A stretch of 7,257 nucleotides of DNA from Pseudopedobacter saltans (GCA_003241175.1 QFOI01000179.1:1-7257); one strand, 5' to 3'; counted from the stretch's first letter, positions 1 to 6,533 are shown. A program made the numbers and translations. Notes: generated by a model not told the origin, from the letters alone.

Positions 1-63
1 AAGCAATCTCTTATTTTCTCTCATTATTTTCCTAAATGCACAACACATATTCCGACCTATATT

Positions 64-1188
64 ATGAGCCTCTCAAGACTATATATCATAACGATCATTT
101 TTTGTACTACACTCACATCCTTGGCGTCATTTGCACAAGAGAGCAAACCCGGGTTGAGGTATCTTATGCAAAAGCTAGCTAAAGAGGCAACTCCCAATAC
201 AGGACCGGCGCCTGATTATAGCAATCTATATTATTGGGCAGCTTCCCCGTTCAAAAAAGATCCTAGCGACAGCGTTCCTTCCTTTTTGAAAGATGAAGTG
301 AGAACAGAAGAGGCGGATGTGTTTTTTATTCACCCAACTTCTTACAAAAGTATTGATGGTAATTCCTATAGTTTGGCAGATTTGCAAACTAAACCGTTAA
401 AGATGATGCAAGCCATGAAGGACGCGCCGTGGAATGCAGATCTTTCGGATACGAGTTTGAATAATGAGACGGATTCCAAATCCATTTTGTATCAAGCTTC
501 GGTTTTTAATGGTAGTTGCAGGGTTTTTGCGCCGCGATACAGACAAGCTAATCTAAAAGCGTTTTTGGTTCGAAATGCTGACAATGAACAAAAAGCGTTT
601 GACTTAGCTTATGAAGATATCAAAACTGCTTTCCAATACTTTCTAGATCATTACAATAAAAATCGTCCCATTATCATTGCCGGACATAGCCAAGGATGTA
701 TGCTTGCGACGCGCCTTCTGAAAGATTTTTTTGATGGAAAATCATTACAAAATAGACTTGTTTGCGCTTATCTTATTGGTTCTCAGATTCCCAAAAATTC
801 ATTTCAACACATTCCAATAGGAGAAAATCCGTATCAAACAGGTTGCTTTGTGGGCTGGCGAAGTTTTAGAGAAGGCAGTGCTTTGCCACCTATGATATTG
901 GAAGAAACTGGTGGCAATCAATGTGTTAATCCTTTGAAATGGACCACCGATACTGTTGCCGCCAACCCTTCTGACAACAAAGGCTCTATGCTCCTTTTTG
1001 GAAAAATAATTCCTGGAAAAATAGGCGCCAAAATCGATCCCCAAAATCGCATACTTTGGGTTGATGGAGATCTAGGAAAATATCTTCCATCCAAAATGAC
1101 CAATTTGCATATATTGGATTACAACCTATTCTGGCTCAATATCAGAGAAAATGTAAAAACCAGAGTGGGTGCTTTTTTCAAAAGATAA
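64..1188 (+). CDS. Secreted DUF3089-family alpha/beta hydrolase (putative serine esterase/lipase-like)
   Basis: The 374-residue protein starts with a signal peptide: Arg5, a hydrophobic stretch at about residues 6-23, and a likely cut after Ala24 (S-F-A before Q-E). It is therefore probably periplasmic or exported. Family signatures visible are DVFFIHPTSY at about 85-94, a WNA motif near 123, FAPRYRQA at 155-162, and the nucleophile elbow GHSQG at 207-211, which makes Ser209 the likely catalytic serine. His349 in the C-terminal HILDYNLFW segment is the best candidate for the catalytic histidine. These motifs match DUF3089, a family with the alpha/beta-hydrolase fold whose substrates are not established to my knowledge. 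Length is normal for the family. The ATG at 64 is the natural start because it opens the signal peptide; no Shine-Dalgarno is seen. No clear promoter lies in the 63 bases shown upstream. mfd follows after 60 bp but has its own -7 element, so shared function is not implied. Confidence 0.88.
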   Translation: MSLSRLYIITIIFCTTLTSLASFAQESKPGLRYLMQKLAKEATPNTGPAPDYSNLYYWAASPFKKDPSDSVPSFLKDEVRTEEADVFFIHPTSYKSIDGNSYSLADLQTKPLKMMQAMKDAPWNADLSDTSLNNETDSKSILYQASVFNGSCRVFAPRYRQANLKAFLVRNADNEQKAFDLAYEDIKTAFQYFLDHYNKNRPIIIAGHSQGCMLATRLLKDFFDGKSLQNRLVCAYLIGSQIPKNSFQHIPIGENPYQTGCFVGWRSFREGSALPPMILEETGGNQCVNPLKWTTDTVAANPSDNKGSMLLFGKIIPGKIGAKIDPQNRILWVDGDLGKYLPSKMTNLHILDYNLFWLNIRENVKTRVGAFFKR

Positions 1189-1231
1189 GCGCTAACGTAT
1201 TTATGCGGATACCTATTACTTCCAAATTGAG

Positions 1232-1239
1232 TACCTTTG
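1232..1239 (+). promoter_or_regulatory. Candidate -7 promoter element of mfd (TACCTTTG)
   Basis: TACCTTTG is an exact match to the Bacteroidota -7 consensus TAnnTTTG, followed by GCCGTGC. A convincing -33 TTTG is not visible at the expected distance of 19-21 bases upstream. The element ends only 9 bases before the mfd ATG at 1249, so a start site about 7 bases downstream would give an mRNA with almost no leader. Confidence 0.5.
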
Positions 1240-1248
1240 CCGTGCGTT

Positions 1249-4200
1249 ATGAACCTGAACGAATTATTGGGCGTTTACCAGAAAAATTCCCGCCTTGAAC
1301 GTTTGGCGGAAGGGTTTGCTATGCCCGGCAATCCAGAAAAGCAATCTATTTTCCTAAAAAATCTTTACGGTAGCAGCCCAGAATTTGTGGCGGCGACAAT
1401 ATACAATCATCCGGAAGCCAAAAAACTCAACCATGTTTTTGTATTGACGGATGCGGAGGAAGCGGCTTATTTTCAGAATACTTTGGTCAACCTGACGGAT
1501 GCGCTGAATGTCTATTATTTTCCGTCTTCTTTCAAAACAAAGAAAAATTTCCAATTGCTCAACTCTTCGCACGTGATGTTGCGAACGGAGGCGTTAACGC
1601 ATTTTTCGTCTGTGCCGGATGTGGCGCGTGGAGGTGCGTTGGTGACTTATGCAGATGCACTTTTCGAAAAAGTCGTATTGCCCAAAACACTAAGCAAAAA
1701 CATTATTCAGATCAAAGTTGGCGATGAGTTGAATTTGGATAGTTTGATGGAACTCTTTGTGATGTATGGGTTTCAACGTTCCGATTTTGTGTACGAGCCG
1801 GGGCAGTTTGCTTTGCGTGGCGGTATATTGGATATTTATTCCTACGGAAATGAGAAGCCGTATCGTGTAGAATTGTTTGGCAATGAGGTTGACAGTATTC
1901 GCATTTTCGATCCGGAAACACAGTTGAGTGAGCGCAAACTGCTACATGTTTCCATCATTCCCAATATTGATACGCAGTTTGATTCTGGTGAAAAAGTGAG
2001 TTTGATGGAGTACCTTCCTGAAAACACGGTGTATTGGCTAAAAGACTGGGATGTTATCAGAGAAAGTATCGAAAAGCAGAACCTAGACCTATTGGATTTT
2101 ATCCAAAAAATGGAATCTGGAGAATTGGCAACGGAATTGCAGGATGATACAGACGACACACGTTTATTGAAAGATTTGCACAAAGAAGATTTTCTTTCCG
2201 CTTCGCAAATAGAAAAATTAATTACGCAAAAAGATATAGTTGAGTTTGGTTTTCAACCACATTTATCCAAACAAATAGAAGAATTTTCTACCAAGGCGCA
2301 ACCGTCTTTCAACCGAAAATTTGAATTGCTGATTGCCAATCTGAAAGAATACGAACAAAAGAACTATACCATTTTCATTTTTGCAGAACAGGCAAAACAG
2401 TTGGAACGTTTGCATACTATTTTCGATGATCTCAATACGGAAATCAAGTTAAATCCAATAGTTACGGGCATTCACGAAGGTTTCATCGATGACGATCTGA
2501 AAATAGTTTGTTACACAGATCATCAGATATTCCAACGTTATCAGAAATATTACGTCAAACAAGCTTTCAACAAAAACAAAGCGATGACTTTGCGTGCGTT
2601 GAAAGAATTACAACCCGGCGACTATGTAACGCATATTGATTATGGAGTTGGACGATATAGTGGTTTACAAAAACTAGATGTCAACGGCGTGACACAAGAA
2701 GCCGTTCGCATTATTTACAAAGACAACGATGTCTTGTATGTCAATATCAACTCGCTCTATAAAATTTCCAAATATTCGGGTAAAGAAGGTTCTATTCCGA
2801 AAATAAACAAACTAGGTTCGGATAACTGGAGCAAACTCAAAGAAAAAACGAAGACGAAAGTCAAAGAAGTTGCTTTTGACTTGATCAAACTATACGCACA
2901 ACGTAAGGCTGAAAAGGGTTTTGCTTTTTCTCCTGACAACTATATGCAGGTAGAATTGGAAGCGAGTTTCATGTATGAAGACACGCCAGATCAAGCCAAA
3001 GCTATTGCCGATGTCAAAAGCGATATGGAAAAAGAATCGCCTATGGACCGTTTGGTTTGTGGAGATGTTGGTTTCGGAAAAACAGAAGTTGCTATACGTG
3101 CCGCATTCAAAGCAGCGTTGGACGGCAAACAAGTGGCGGTATTGGTGCCGACAACTATATTGGCATTTCAACACTATCAGACATTCAAGGATCGTTTGGC
3201 AGATTTTCCGATAACAGTCGACTATGTCAATCGTTTCAAGTCCAGCAAAGAGAAAAAGGAAACTTTACAAAATCTTGCCGACGGGAAAATCGATATTATC
3301 ATTGGCACACATGCCGTTTTGGGTAAGGAAGTAAAGTTCAAAAATCTTGGTTTGATGATCGTAGATGAAGAACAAAAATTTGGGGTTGGCCACAAAGAAA
3401 AGCTCAAAACATTAAGTGCAAACGTAGACAGCTTAACACTTACAGCAACGCCAATACCAAGAACATTGCAGTTTAGTTTGATGGGTGCTCGTGATCTGAG
3501 TATTATCCAAACTCCACCGCCCAACAGACAACCAATACATACAGAAGTACAGGTTTTTAGTGAAGATTTTATTCGGGATGCGATTTACTATGAAGTAGAA
3601 AGAGGCGGACAGGTTTTCTTTGTAATCAATAAGATTCAAGGTGTAAAAGAGATGTCTGCATTGATACAATCGCTTTGCCCTGATCTAAGTATCAACTATG
3701 CACATGGTCAGATGGAAGGTAAAGAACTAGAAGAGCGTATCATGGATTTTATTAAACACCGATACGATGTATTGGTTTGTACCAATATAGTTGAGAGCGG
3801 CGTGGACATCCCAAATGTCAATACGATTATAGTGATGAATGCACATCAGTTTGGTTTGAGTGACTTGCACCAGTTACGTGGACGTGTCGGCCGTAGTAAC
3901 AAGCGTGCATTTTGCTATCTTCTTGCACCACCAATGAGTACGCTACCAGCGGATTCTCGTAAACGCTTACAGACATTGGAGCAATTCAGCGATCTTGGTA
4001 GTGGTTTTCAGATTGCGATGCGGGATTTGGATATACGTGGCGCCGGAAACATGTTAGGTGGAGAACAAAGTGGGTTCATGGCAGAGATCGGTTTTGATAT
4101 GTACCAAAAAATTCTCAACGAAGCCATACGAGAATTGAAACGCTCGGACTTCAAGGATTTATTCAAAGAAGAAATTAGCCAACAAGACGATTTTGTTTCA

Positions 4201-4677
4201 GATTGTACGATTGATACGGATTTGGAAATATTGATTCCGGATAGTTATGTAGAAAATATTACGGAACGTATGGTATTGTACACACGTTTCGAAAACTATG
4301 ATAGTGAAGACAAATTAGTGGAATTTCATAAGGAAATGATTGACCGTTTTGGTCCGATGCCGCGGCAAGTAGAAGATCTTTTCGCCACCATCCGTTGTCG
4401 AAAAATTGGAATTGAATTAGGTTTTGAAAAAATGAGTTTGAAGTCCAAGGTTCTTCGTTGTTATTTCATCAATAAAAACGATTCACCTTATTTCGAAAGT
4501 TCTATTTTCCAAAATATTATTGCCTTTATCCAAACAGGAACCAATAAGGCCAAGCTGAAACAGGTCGGAACAAATTTCCTGTTGATAGCCCAACCGATGG
4601 AAGATATGGAGGCGATGCATCGATTCTTAAAGCAAATGCGGGATGTTGTAATGGATAAGAAAGAAGTTGTCCAATAG
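1249..4677 (+). CDS. mfd: Transcription-repair coupling factor Mfd
   Basis: Mfd is the ATP-driven DNA translocase that removes stalled RNA polymerase at lesions and recruits UvrA for nucleotide excision repair; it acts in the cytoplasm. Numbering from the ATG at 1249 the protein has 1142 residues, the usual Mfd length (E. coli about 1148). Residues 1 to about 430 form the UvrB-like N-terminal modules (RGGILDIYS at 190). The RNA-polymerase-interacting domain spans about 452-540 (PGDYVTHIDYGVGRY, then VLYVNINSLYKISKY at 495-509). The RecG-like helicase core carries TPDQ at 579-582, Walker A GDVGFGKT at 605-612, DEEQ at 706-709, TATPIPRTL at 732-740, QLRGRVGR at 875-882 and the translocation motif RDLDIRGAGNMLGGEQSG at 925-942. 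The C-terminal autoinhibitory domain is at about 978-1090. All motors look intact. A TTG at 1237 would add four residues, but it lies inside the -7 element, and homology begins at MNLNELL, so the ATG is preferred. Confidence 0.98.
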   Translation: MNLNELLGVYQKNSRLERLAEGFAMPGNPEKQSIFLKNLYGSSPEFVAATIYNHPEAKKLNHVFVLTDAEEAAYFQNTLVNLTDALNVYYFPSSFKTKKNFQLLNSSHVMLRTEALTHFSSVPDVARGGALVTYADALFEKVVLPKTLSKNIIQIKVGDELNLDSLMELFVMYGFQRSDFVYEPGQFALRGGILDIYSYGNEKPYRVELFGNEVDSIRIFDPETQLSERKLLHVSIIPNIDTQFDSGEKVSLMEYLPENTVYWLKDWDVIRESIEKQNLDLLDFIQKMESGELATELQDDTDDTRLLKDLHKEDFLSASQIEKLITQKDIVEFGFQPHLSKQIEEFSTKAQPSFNRKFELLIANLKEYEQKNYTIFIFAEQAKQLERLHTIFDDLNTEIKLNPIVTGIHEGFIDDDLKIVCYTDHQIFQRYQKYYVKQAFNKNKAMTLRALKELQPGDYVTHIDYGVGRYSGLQKLDVNGVTQEAVRIIYKDNDVLYVNINSLYKISKYSGKEGSIPKINKLGSDNWSKLKEKTKTKVKEVAFDLIKLYAQRKAEKGFAFSPDNYMQVELEASFMYEDTPDQAKAIADVKSDMEKESPMDRLVCGDVGFGKTEVAIRAAFKAALDGKQVAVLVPTTILAFQHYQTFKDRLADFPITVDYVNRFKSSKEKKETLQNLADGKIDIIIGTHAVLGKEVKFKNLGLMIVDEEQKFGVGHKEKLKTLSANVDSLTLTATPIPRTLQFSLMGARDLSIIQTPPPNRQPIHTEVQVFSEDFIRDAIYYEVERGGQVFFVINKIQGVKEMSALIQSLCPDLSINYAHGQMEGKELEERIMDFIKHRYDVLVCTNIVESGVDIPNVNTIIVMNAHQFGLSDLHQLRGRVGRSNKRAFCYLLAPPMSTLPADSRKRLQTLEQFSDLGSGFQIAMRDLDIRGAGNMLGGEQSGFMAEIGFDMYQKILNEAIRELKRSDFKDLFKEEISQQDDFVSDCTIDTDLEILIPDSYVENITERMVLYTRFENYDSEDKLVEFHKEMIDRFGPMPRQVEDLFATIRCRKIGIELGFEKMSLKSKVLRCYFINKNDSPYFESSIFQNIIAFIQTGTNKAKLKQVGTNFLLIAQPMEDMEAMHRFLKQMRDVVMDKKEVVQ

Positions 4678-4684
4678 GTTCTAT

Positions 4685-4703
4685 AAAATTGTCTCTCAAT
4701 TTT
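4685..4703 (+). terminator. Weak hairpin after mfd, possible terminator
   Basis: AAAATTG (4685-4691) pairs with CAATTTT (4697-4703) around a TCTCT loop, 8 bases after the mfd stop, and the right arm runs into five T residues (4700-4704). The stem is AT-rich and short, and it overlaps the -33 element of the tRNA promoter. It may terminate mfd weakly, or it may be chance. Confidence 0.25.
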
Positions 4704-4733
4704 TGGATATTACAATTCTCTCCCCTACATTTG
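4702..4733 (+). promoter_or_regulatory. Bacteroidota housekeeping promoter of tRNA-Ser
   Basis: A -33 element TTTG (4702-4705, inside TTTTTGG) is followed after 20 bases by TACATTTG (4726-4733), an exact TAnnTTTG -7 element. The spacing is right for the primary sigma factor of Bacteroidota. A start near 4740 is expected, about 20 bases before the mature tRNA. This is the best promoter in the window. Confidence 0.8.
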
Positions 4734-4738
4734 CAGCC

Positions 4739-4757
4739 CTTGATTATCAGAATCAAG
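4739..4757 (+). other. Hairpin in the pre-tRNA-Ser leader
   Basis: CTTGATT (4739-4745) and AATCAAG (4751-4757) form a perfect 7-bp stem with a 5-base loop, ending three bases before the tRNA acceptor stem. It would fill nearly the whole 5' leader of the primary transcript that RNase P removes. Its role is unknown. Confidence 0.5.
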
Positions 4758-4760
4758 AAA

Positions 4761-4852
4761 GGTGAGGTGGATGAGTGGCTGAAATCAGTAGTTTGCTAAA
4801 CTGCCGTACGGGTTAAACTGTACCAAGGGTTCGAATCCCTTCCTCACCGCCA
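4761..4852 (+). tRNA. tRNA-Ser (anticodon GCU)
   Basis: This class II tRNA folds completely by eye. The acceptor stem GGTGAGG (4761-4767) pairs with CCTCACC (4842-4848). The D stem is GAT/ATC. The anticodon stem is GTAGT (4788-4792) with ACTGC (4800-4804), including one G-T pair, and its loop TTGCTAA places the anticodon GCT at 4795-4797, which reads AGU and AGC serine codons. The long variable arm characteristic of serine tRNAs has a GTAC/GTAC stem (4806-4809 with 4820-4823). The T arm is AAGGG/CCCTT around TTCGAAT. The discriminator base is G4849 and the CCA end is encoded at 4850-4852. The gene has its own promoter and terminator. The integrase 240 bp downstream makes its 3' end a plausible integration target. 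Confidence 0.97.
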
Positions 4853-4873
4853 GAGCAGGGCTCAAACGTATAT

Positions 4874-4909
4874 AAACCGTGTTAAATCGATGATTTACAC
4901 GGTTTTTTT
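4874..4909 (+). terminator. Rho-independent terminator of tRNA-Ser
   Basis: The left arm at 4874-4888 (AAACCGTGT, then TAAATC) pairs with GATTTACACGGTTT at 4892-4905, with one bulged T and a GAT loop. The 3' side runs into seven T residues (4903-4909). It starts 21 bases after the tRNA CCA and should release the tRNA transcript before the integrase. Confidence 0.88.
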
Positions 4910-4958
4910 ATTTATTTCTAACCTAAATTAATCCAATAAAATACAAGTGTGGAGGTAG

Positions 4959-5003
4959 CAATTCGGTTAGCATCAGATTTCCTCTAAGTTGCTAACCGAA
5001 TTG
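4959..5003. repeat. Perfect 14-bp inverted repeat upstream of the integrase
   Basis: CAATTCGGTTAGCA (4959-4972) is repeated exactly in inverse orientation as TGCTAACCGAATTG (4990-5003), separated by 17 bases. No T-run follows, so a terminator is unlikely. A second CGAATTG occurs at 5012-5018, 15 bases after the copy at 4997-5003. The repeat lies 89 bases before the integrase ATG, in the gap between the tRNA terminator and the gene. It could be a recombinase or excisionase binding region, an operator, or part of an attachment site; none of these is shown by the sequence. Confidence 0.75.
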
Positions 5004-5045
5004 GCAAACAACGAATTGATTTTTAAATGATTACGTGATTGCTAC

Positions 5046-5079
5046 TTTTTGTTTTTCTGACGATTCATTTTTAATTTTT
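5046..5079 (+). promoter_or_regulatory. Candidate integrase promoter
   Basis: TTTTTG (5046-5051) and TAATTTTT (5072-5079) are 20 bases apart, close to the Bacteroidota TTTG / TAnnTTTG pattern, with the final G of the -7 element missing. The region is very AT-rich, so a chance match is possible. The start would fall only a few bases before the ATG. Confidence 0.35.
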
Positions 5080-5092
5080 TAAATGTTTTCTC

Positions 5093-6313
5093 ATGAATTT
5101 AAATCAAACCTTCACTTTGCTGTTTTGGCAGACCAAATCCAGAAGTGCAAATGGTCTTTGCTTAATCTATGCTAGGATCACGATCAACGGTAAAAGAATC
5201 GAAATTTCCACCAATAGGAAAATTTCCCAGGCACTTTGGAACGCCAAGATGCAAAAAGCGACAGGTAACTCGACGGAAGCAAAATCTCTAAACAACCATT
5301 TGGAGGCAATGAAGACAATGTTGTTTCAGCACTTTAGCAGGATGATCACCATAGGAAAGACTGTCACGCCTTTGCTGTTGAAAAACGAGTTTTTGGGTAT
5401 TTCGGAAGACAGGAAGACTCTTAACGATGCATTTGACTTCTTACTCAAGCAATACCAAGAAAAACTTAAGATAGGAAATACCTCGGTTACCACCTTCAAC
5501 AAATACTATTACACCTCTTTAAAGATTAAAAAATTTGTAAAGCATAAATACAACTCCTCGGACATCATGCTGAGTGACGTATCTCCTGCATTCCTAGGTG
5601 ATTTCTTCCATTTTTTGTCCACAGAACAAAGGCTTTCCAACAATACGGCTATGAAATACATTTCTAGGGTAAAGACAATCTTTATCATGGCTCATGGACG
5701 CGGTTGGACGAAGTCCAATCTAGCAGCAACGTTCAGATGCATATATGAGGATGAAAATCCAACCAGACTGGAAATGCAAGAGCTCAAAGCCTTATCCACT
5801 AAAGAGTTTTCTATTCAAAGGTTAGAAGAGGCAAGAGATGCATTTGTTTTTATGTGTTACACCGGTTTTGCGTATGCCGATGTAAAAGAACTGAGCAACT
5901 CCAATATTTTCAAAGGACTAGATGGGGGAGATTGGATATCCAAAAACAGGAAAAAGACAAACACAAATGAATGTGTCCCATTGCTACCTCCGGCAATTGA
6001 GATAATAGAAAAATATAGAAATCATCCTTACTGTGTCTCAAACAACCTGTTGTTGCCCATTAAGAGCAACCAGAAGTTTAATGGCTACCTGAAGGAAATT
6101 GCAGATGTATGTGGCATAGGAAAGGATCTTTCGACACATGCTGCTAGGCATACTTTTGCCACTACTGTAACATTGGAAAACGATATGCCTTTGGAAACAG
6201 TTAGCAGGATGCTGGGACATAGATCCCTGAAGACAACGCAACGATACGCCAAGATTACCAATAAGAAAATCAGTGAGAATATGACTCTGTTGAAAAACAA
6301 GCTTTTTCAATGA
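5093..6313 (+). CDS. Tyrosine recombinase/integrase of the Bacteroides conjugative-transposon (IntDOT-like) type
   Basis: The 406-residue site-specific recombinase resembles IntDOT in length and layout. An arm-DNA-binding domain covers about residues 8-95 (ITINGKRIEIST), a SAM-like core-binding domain about 108-205, and the catalytic domain about 225-395. Catalytic residues seen are Arg286 and Lys288 (in RKKT), His349 and Arg352 (HAARH), His376 (GHRS) and the nucleophile Tyr385 (TTQRYAKI). The usual first arginine in TGLR is replaced by Ala260 (TGFAYADV), as in IntDOT, which has serine there and uses a nearby arginine. The spacing Ala260/Arg286/Lys288 closely follows IntDOT Ser259/Arg285/Lys287, recalled from the literature. 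The gene is intact and follows tRNA-Ser on the same strand, as in many islands integrated at tRNA genes. The next gene starts 234 bp later. It presumably integrates and excises an element reaching beyond this window. Related roles such as phase-variation invertase are possible. Confidence 0.93.
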   Translation: MNLNQTFTLLFWQTKSRSANGLCLIYARITINGKRIEISTNRKISQALWNAKMQKATGNSTEAKSLNNHLEAMKTMLFQHFSRMITIGKTVTPLLLKNEFLGISEDRKTLNDAFDFLLKQYQEKLKIGNTSVTTFNKYYYTSLKIKKFVKHKYNSSDIMLSDVSPAFLGDFFHFLSTEQRLSNNTAMKYISRVKTIFIMAHGRGWTKSNLAATFRCIYEDENPTRLEMQELKALSTKEFSIQRLEEARDAFVFMCYTGFAYADVKELSNSNIFKGLDGGDWISKNRKKTNTNECVPLLPPAIEIIEKYRNHPYCVSNNLLLPIKSNQKFNGYLKEIADVCGIGKDLSTHAARHTFATTVTLENDMPLETVSRMLGHRSLKTTQRYAKITNKKISENMTLLKNKLFQ

Positions 6314-6352
6314 TGATAAGAGTATGGCACAGAAAAACTATAATGTTTTAGA

Positions 6353-6400
6353 CTCTACATATAATATCCGCATTTCTAAGGTGTAGTATTATATGTAGAG
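6353..6400. repeat. Perfect 14-bp inverted repeat downstream of the integrase
   Basis: CTCTACATATAATA (6353-6366) is matched exactly by TATTATATGTAGAG (6387-6400), with a 20-base spacer. It begins 39 bases after the integrase stop. A further TATGTAGA at 6439-6446 repeats the core of the right arm (6392-6399), so three copies of this 8-mer occur within 93 bases. No T-run follows, so simple termination is not the obvious role. Integrase arm sites, an operator, or an RNA structure after the gene are possible. Confidence 0.75.
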
Positions 6401-6438
6401 ATTCCAAATTGGTAAATAAGACCAAACTTTGGAAATCT
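6399..6438 (+). other. Second hairpin between integrase and receptor gene
   Basis: AGATTCCAAATTGGT (6399-6413) can pair with ACCAA (6421-6425), TTTGG (6428-6432) and AATCT (6434-6438), leaving a 7-base loop, a 2-base interior AC and one bulged A. It abuts the preceding 14-bp inverted repeat, sharing bases 6399-6400. The two structures together cover 6353-6438. Confidence 0.5.
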
Positions 6439-6457
6439 TATGTAGATGCTATATTTC
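6428..6457 (+). promoter_or_regulatory. Candidate upstream promoter of the TonB-dependent receptor gene
   Basis: TTTG (6428-6431) is followed after 18 bases by TATATTTC (6450-6457), one base off the TAnnTTTG -7 consensus. It would give a leader of about 85 bases and lies partly in the hairpin at 6399-6438, so the hairpin region could also be a regulator site. Confidence 0.3.
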
Positions 6458-6496
6458 TTTTTCCCAATCTCGTAAATCTTAAGGTTTTGTGAATCG

Positions 6497-6504
6497 TACT
6501 TTCG
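6497..6504 (+). promoter_or_regulatory. Candidate proximal -7 element of the receptor gene (TACTTTCG)
   Basis: TACTTTCG followed by CCGCCC closely resembles the extended -7 regions of mfd (TACCTTTG, then CCGTGC) and tRNA-Ser (TACATTTG, then CAGCCC). One consensus base differs. No clear -33 TTTG is present at the right distance, which would fit a promoter needing an activator or an alternative sigma factor. A start near 6511 would give a leader of roughly 37 bases. Confidence 0.4.
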
Positions 6505-6516
6505 CCGCCCATCCTT

Positions 6517-6533
6517 TTTTGTTACTAACAAAA
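6517..6533. promoter_or_regulatory. 17-bp palindrome in the receptor leader, operator candidate
   Basis: TTTTGTTA (6517-6524) and TAACAAAA (6526-6533) form a perfect palindrome around C6525, 14 bases before the receptor ATG and just downstream of the proximal -7 element. The position would suit a repressor site. It does not resemble the classical Fur box, and the regulator is unknown. Confidence 0.4.

Noticed and set aside
1237..1248. TTG start for Mfd adding four residues (MPCV)
   Set aside because: The TTG lies within the -7 element and Mfd homology starts at the ATG at 1249.
2975..3326. Short + strand reading frames inside mfd
   Set aside because: They are out of frame within the conserved helicase core of mfd, whose frame is intact with all motifs; their translations look like no known protein.
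4959..5003. Inverted repeat as a terminator
   Set aside because: The spacer is 17 bases and no T-run follows; the real terminator of the tRNA is at 4874-4909.
4853..5092. Second copy of the tRNA 3' end as an attachment repeat
   Set aside because: No stretch resembling the T arm and acceptor end was found here or at 6314-6547; any partner site must be outside the window.
6038..6310. Minus-strand reading frames opposite the integrase C-terminus
   Set aside because: They are antisense to the catalytic HxxR and Tyr region of the integrase and show no recognisable motifs or start signals.
4959..6446. CRISPR array or insertion-sequence ends
   Set aside because: The two inverted repeats flanking the integrase have unrelated sequences and there are no regularly spaced direct repeats or transposase genes.
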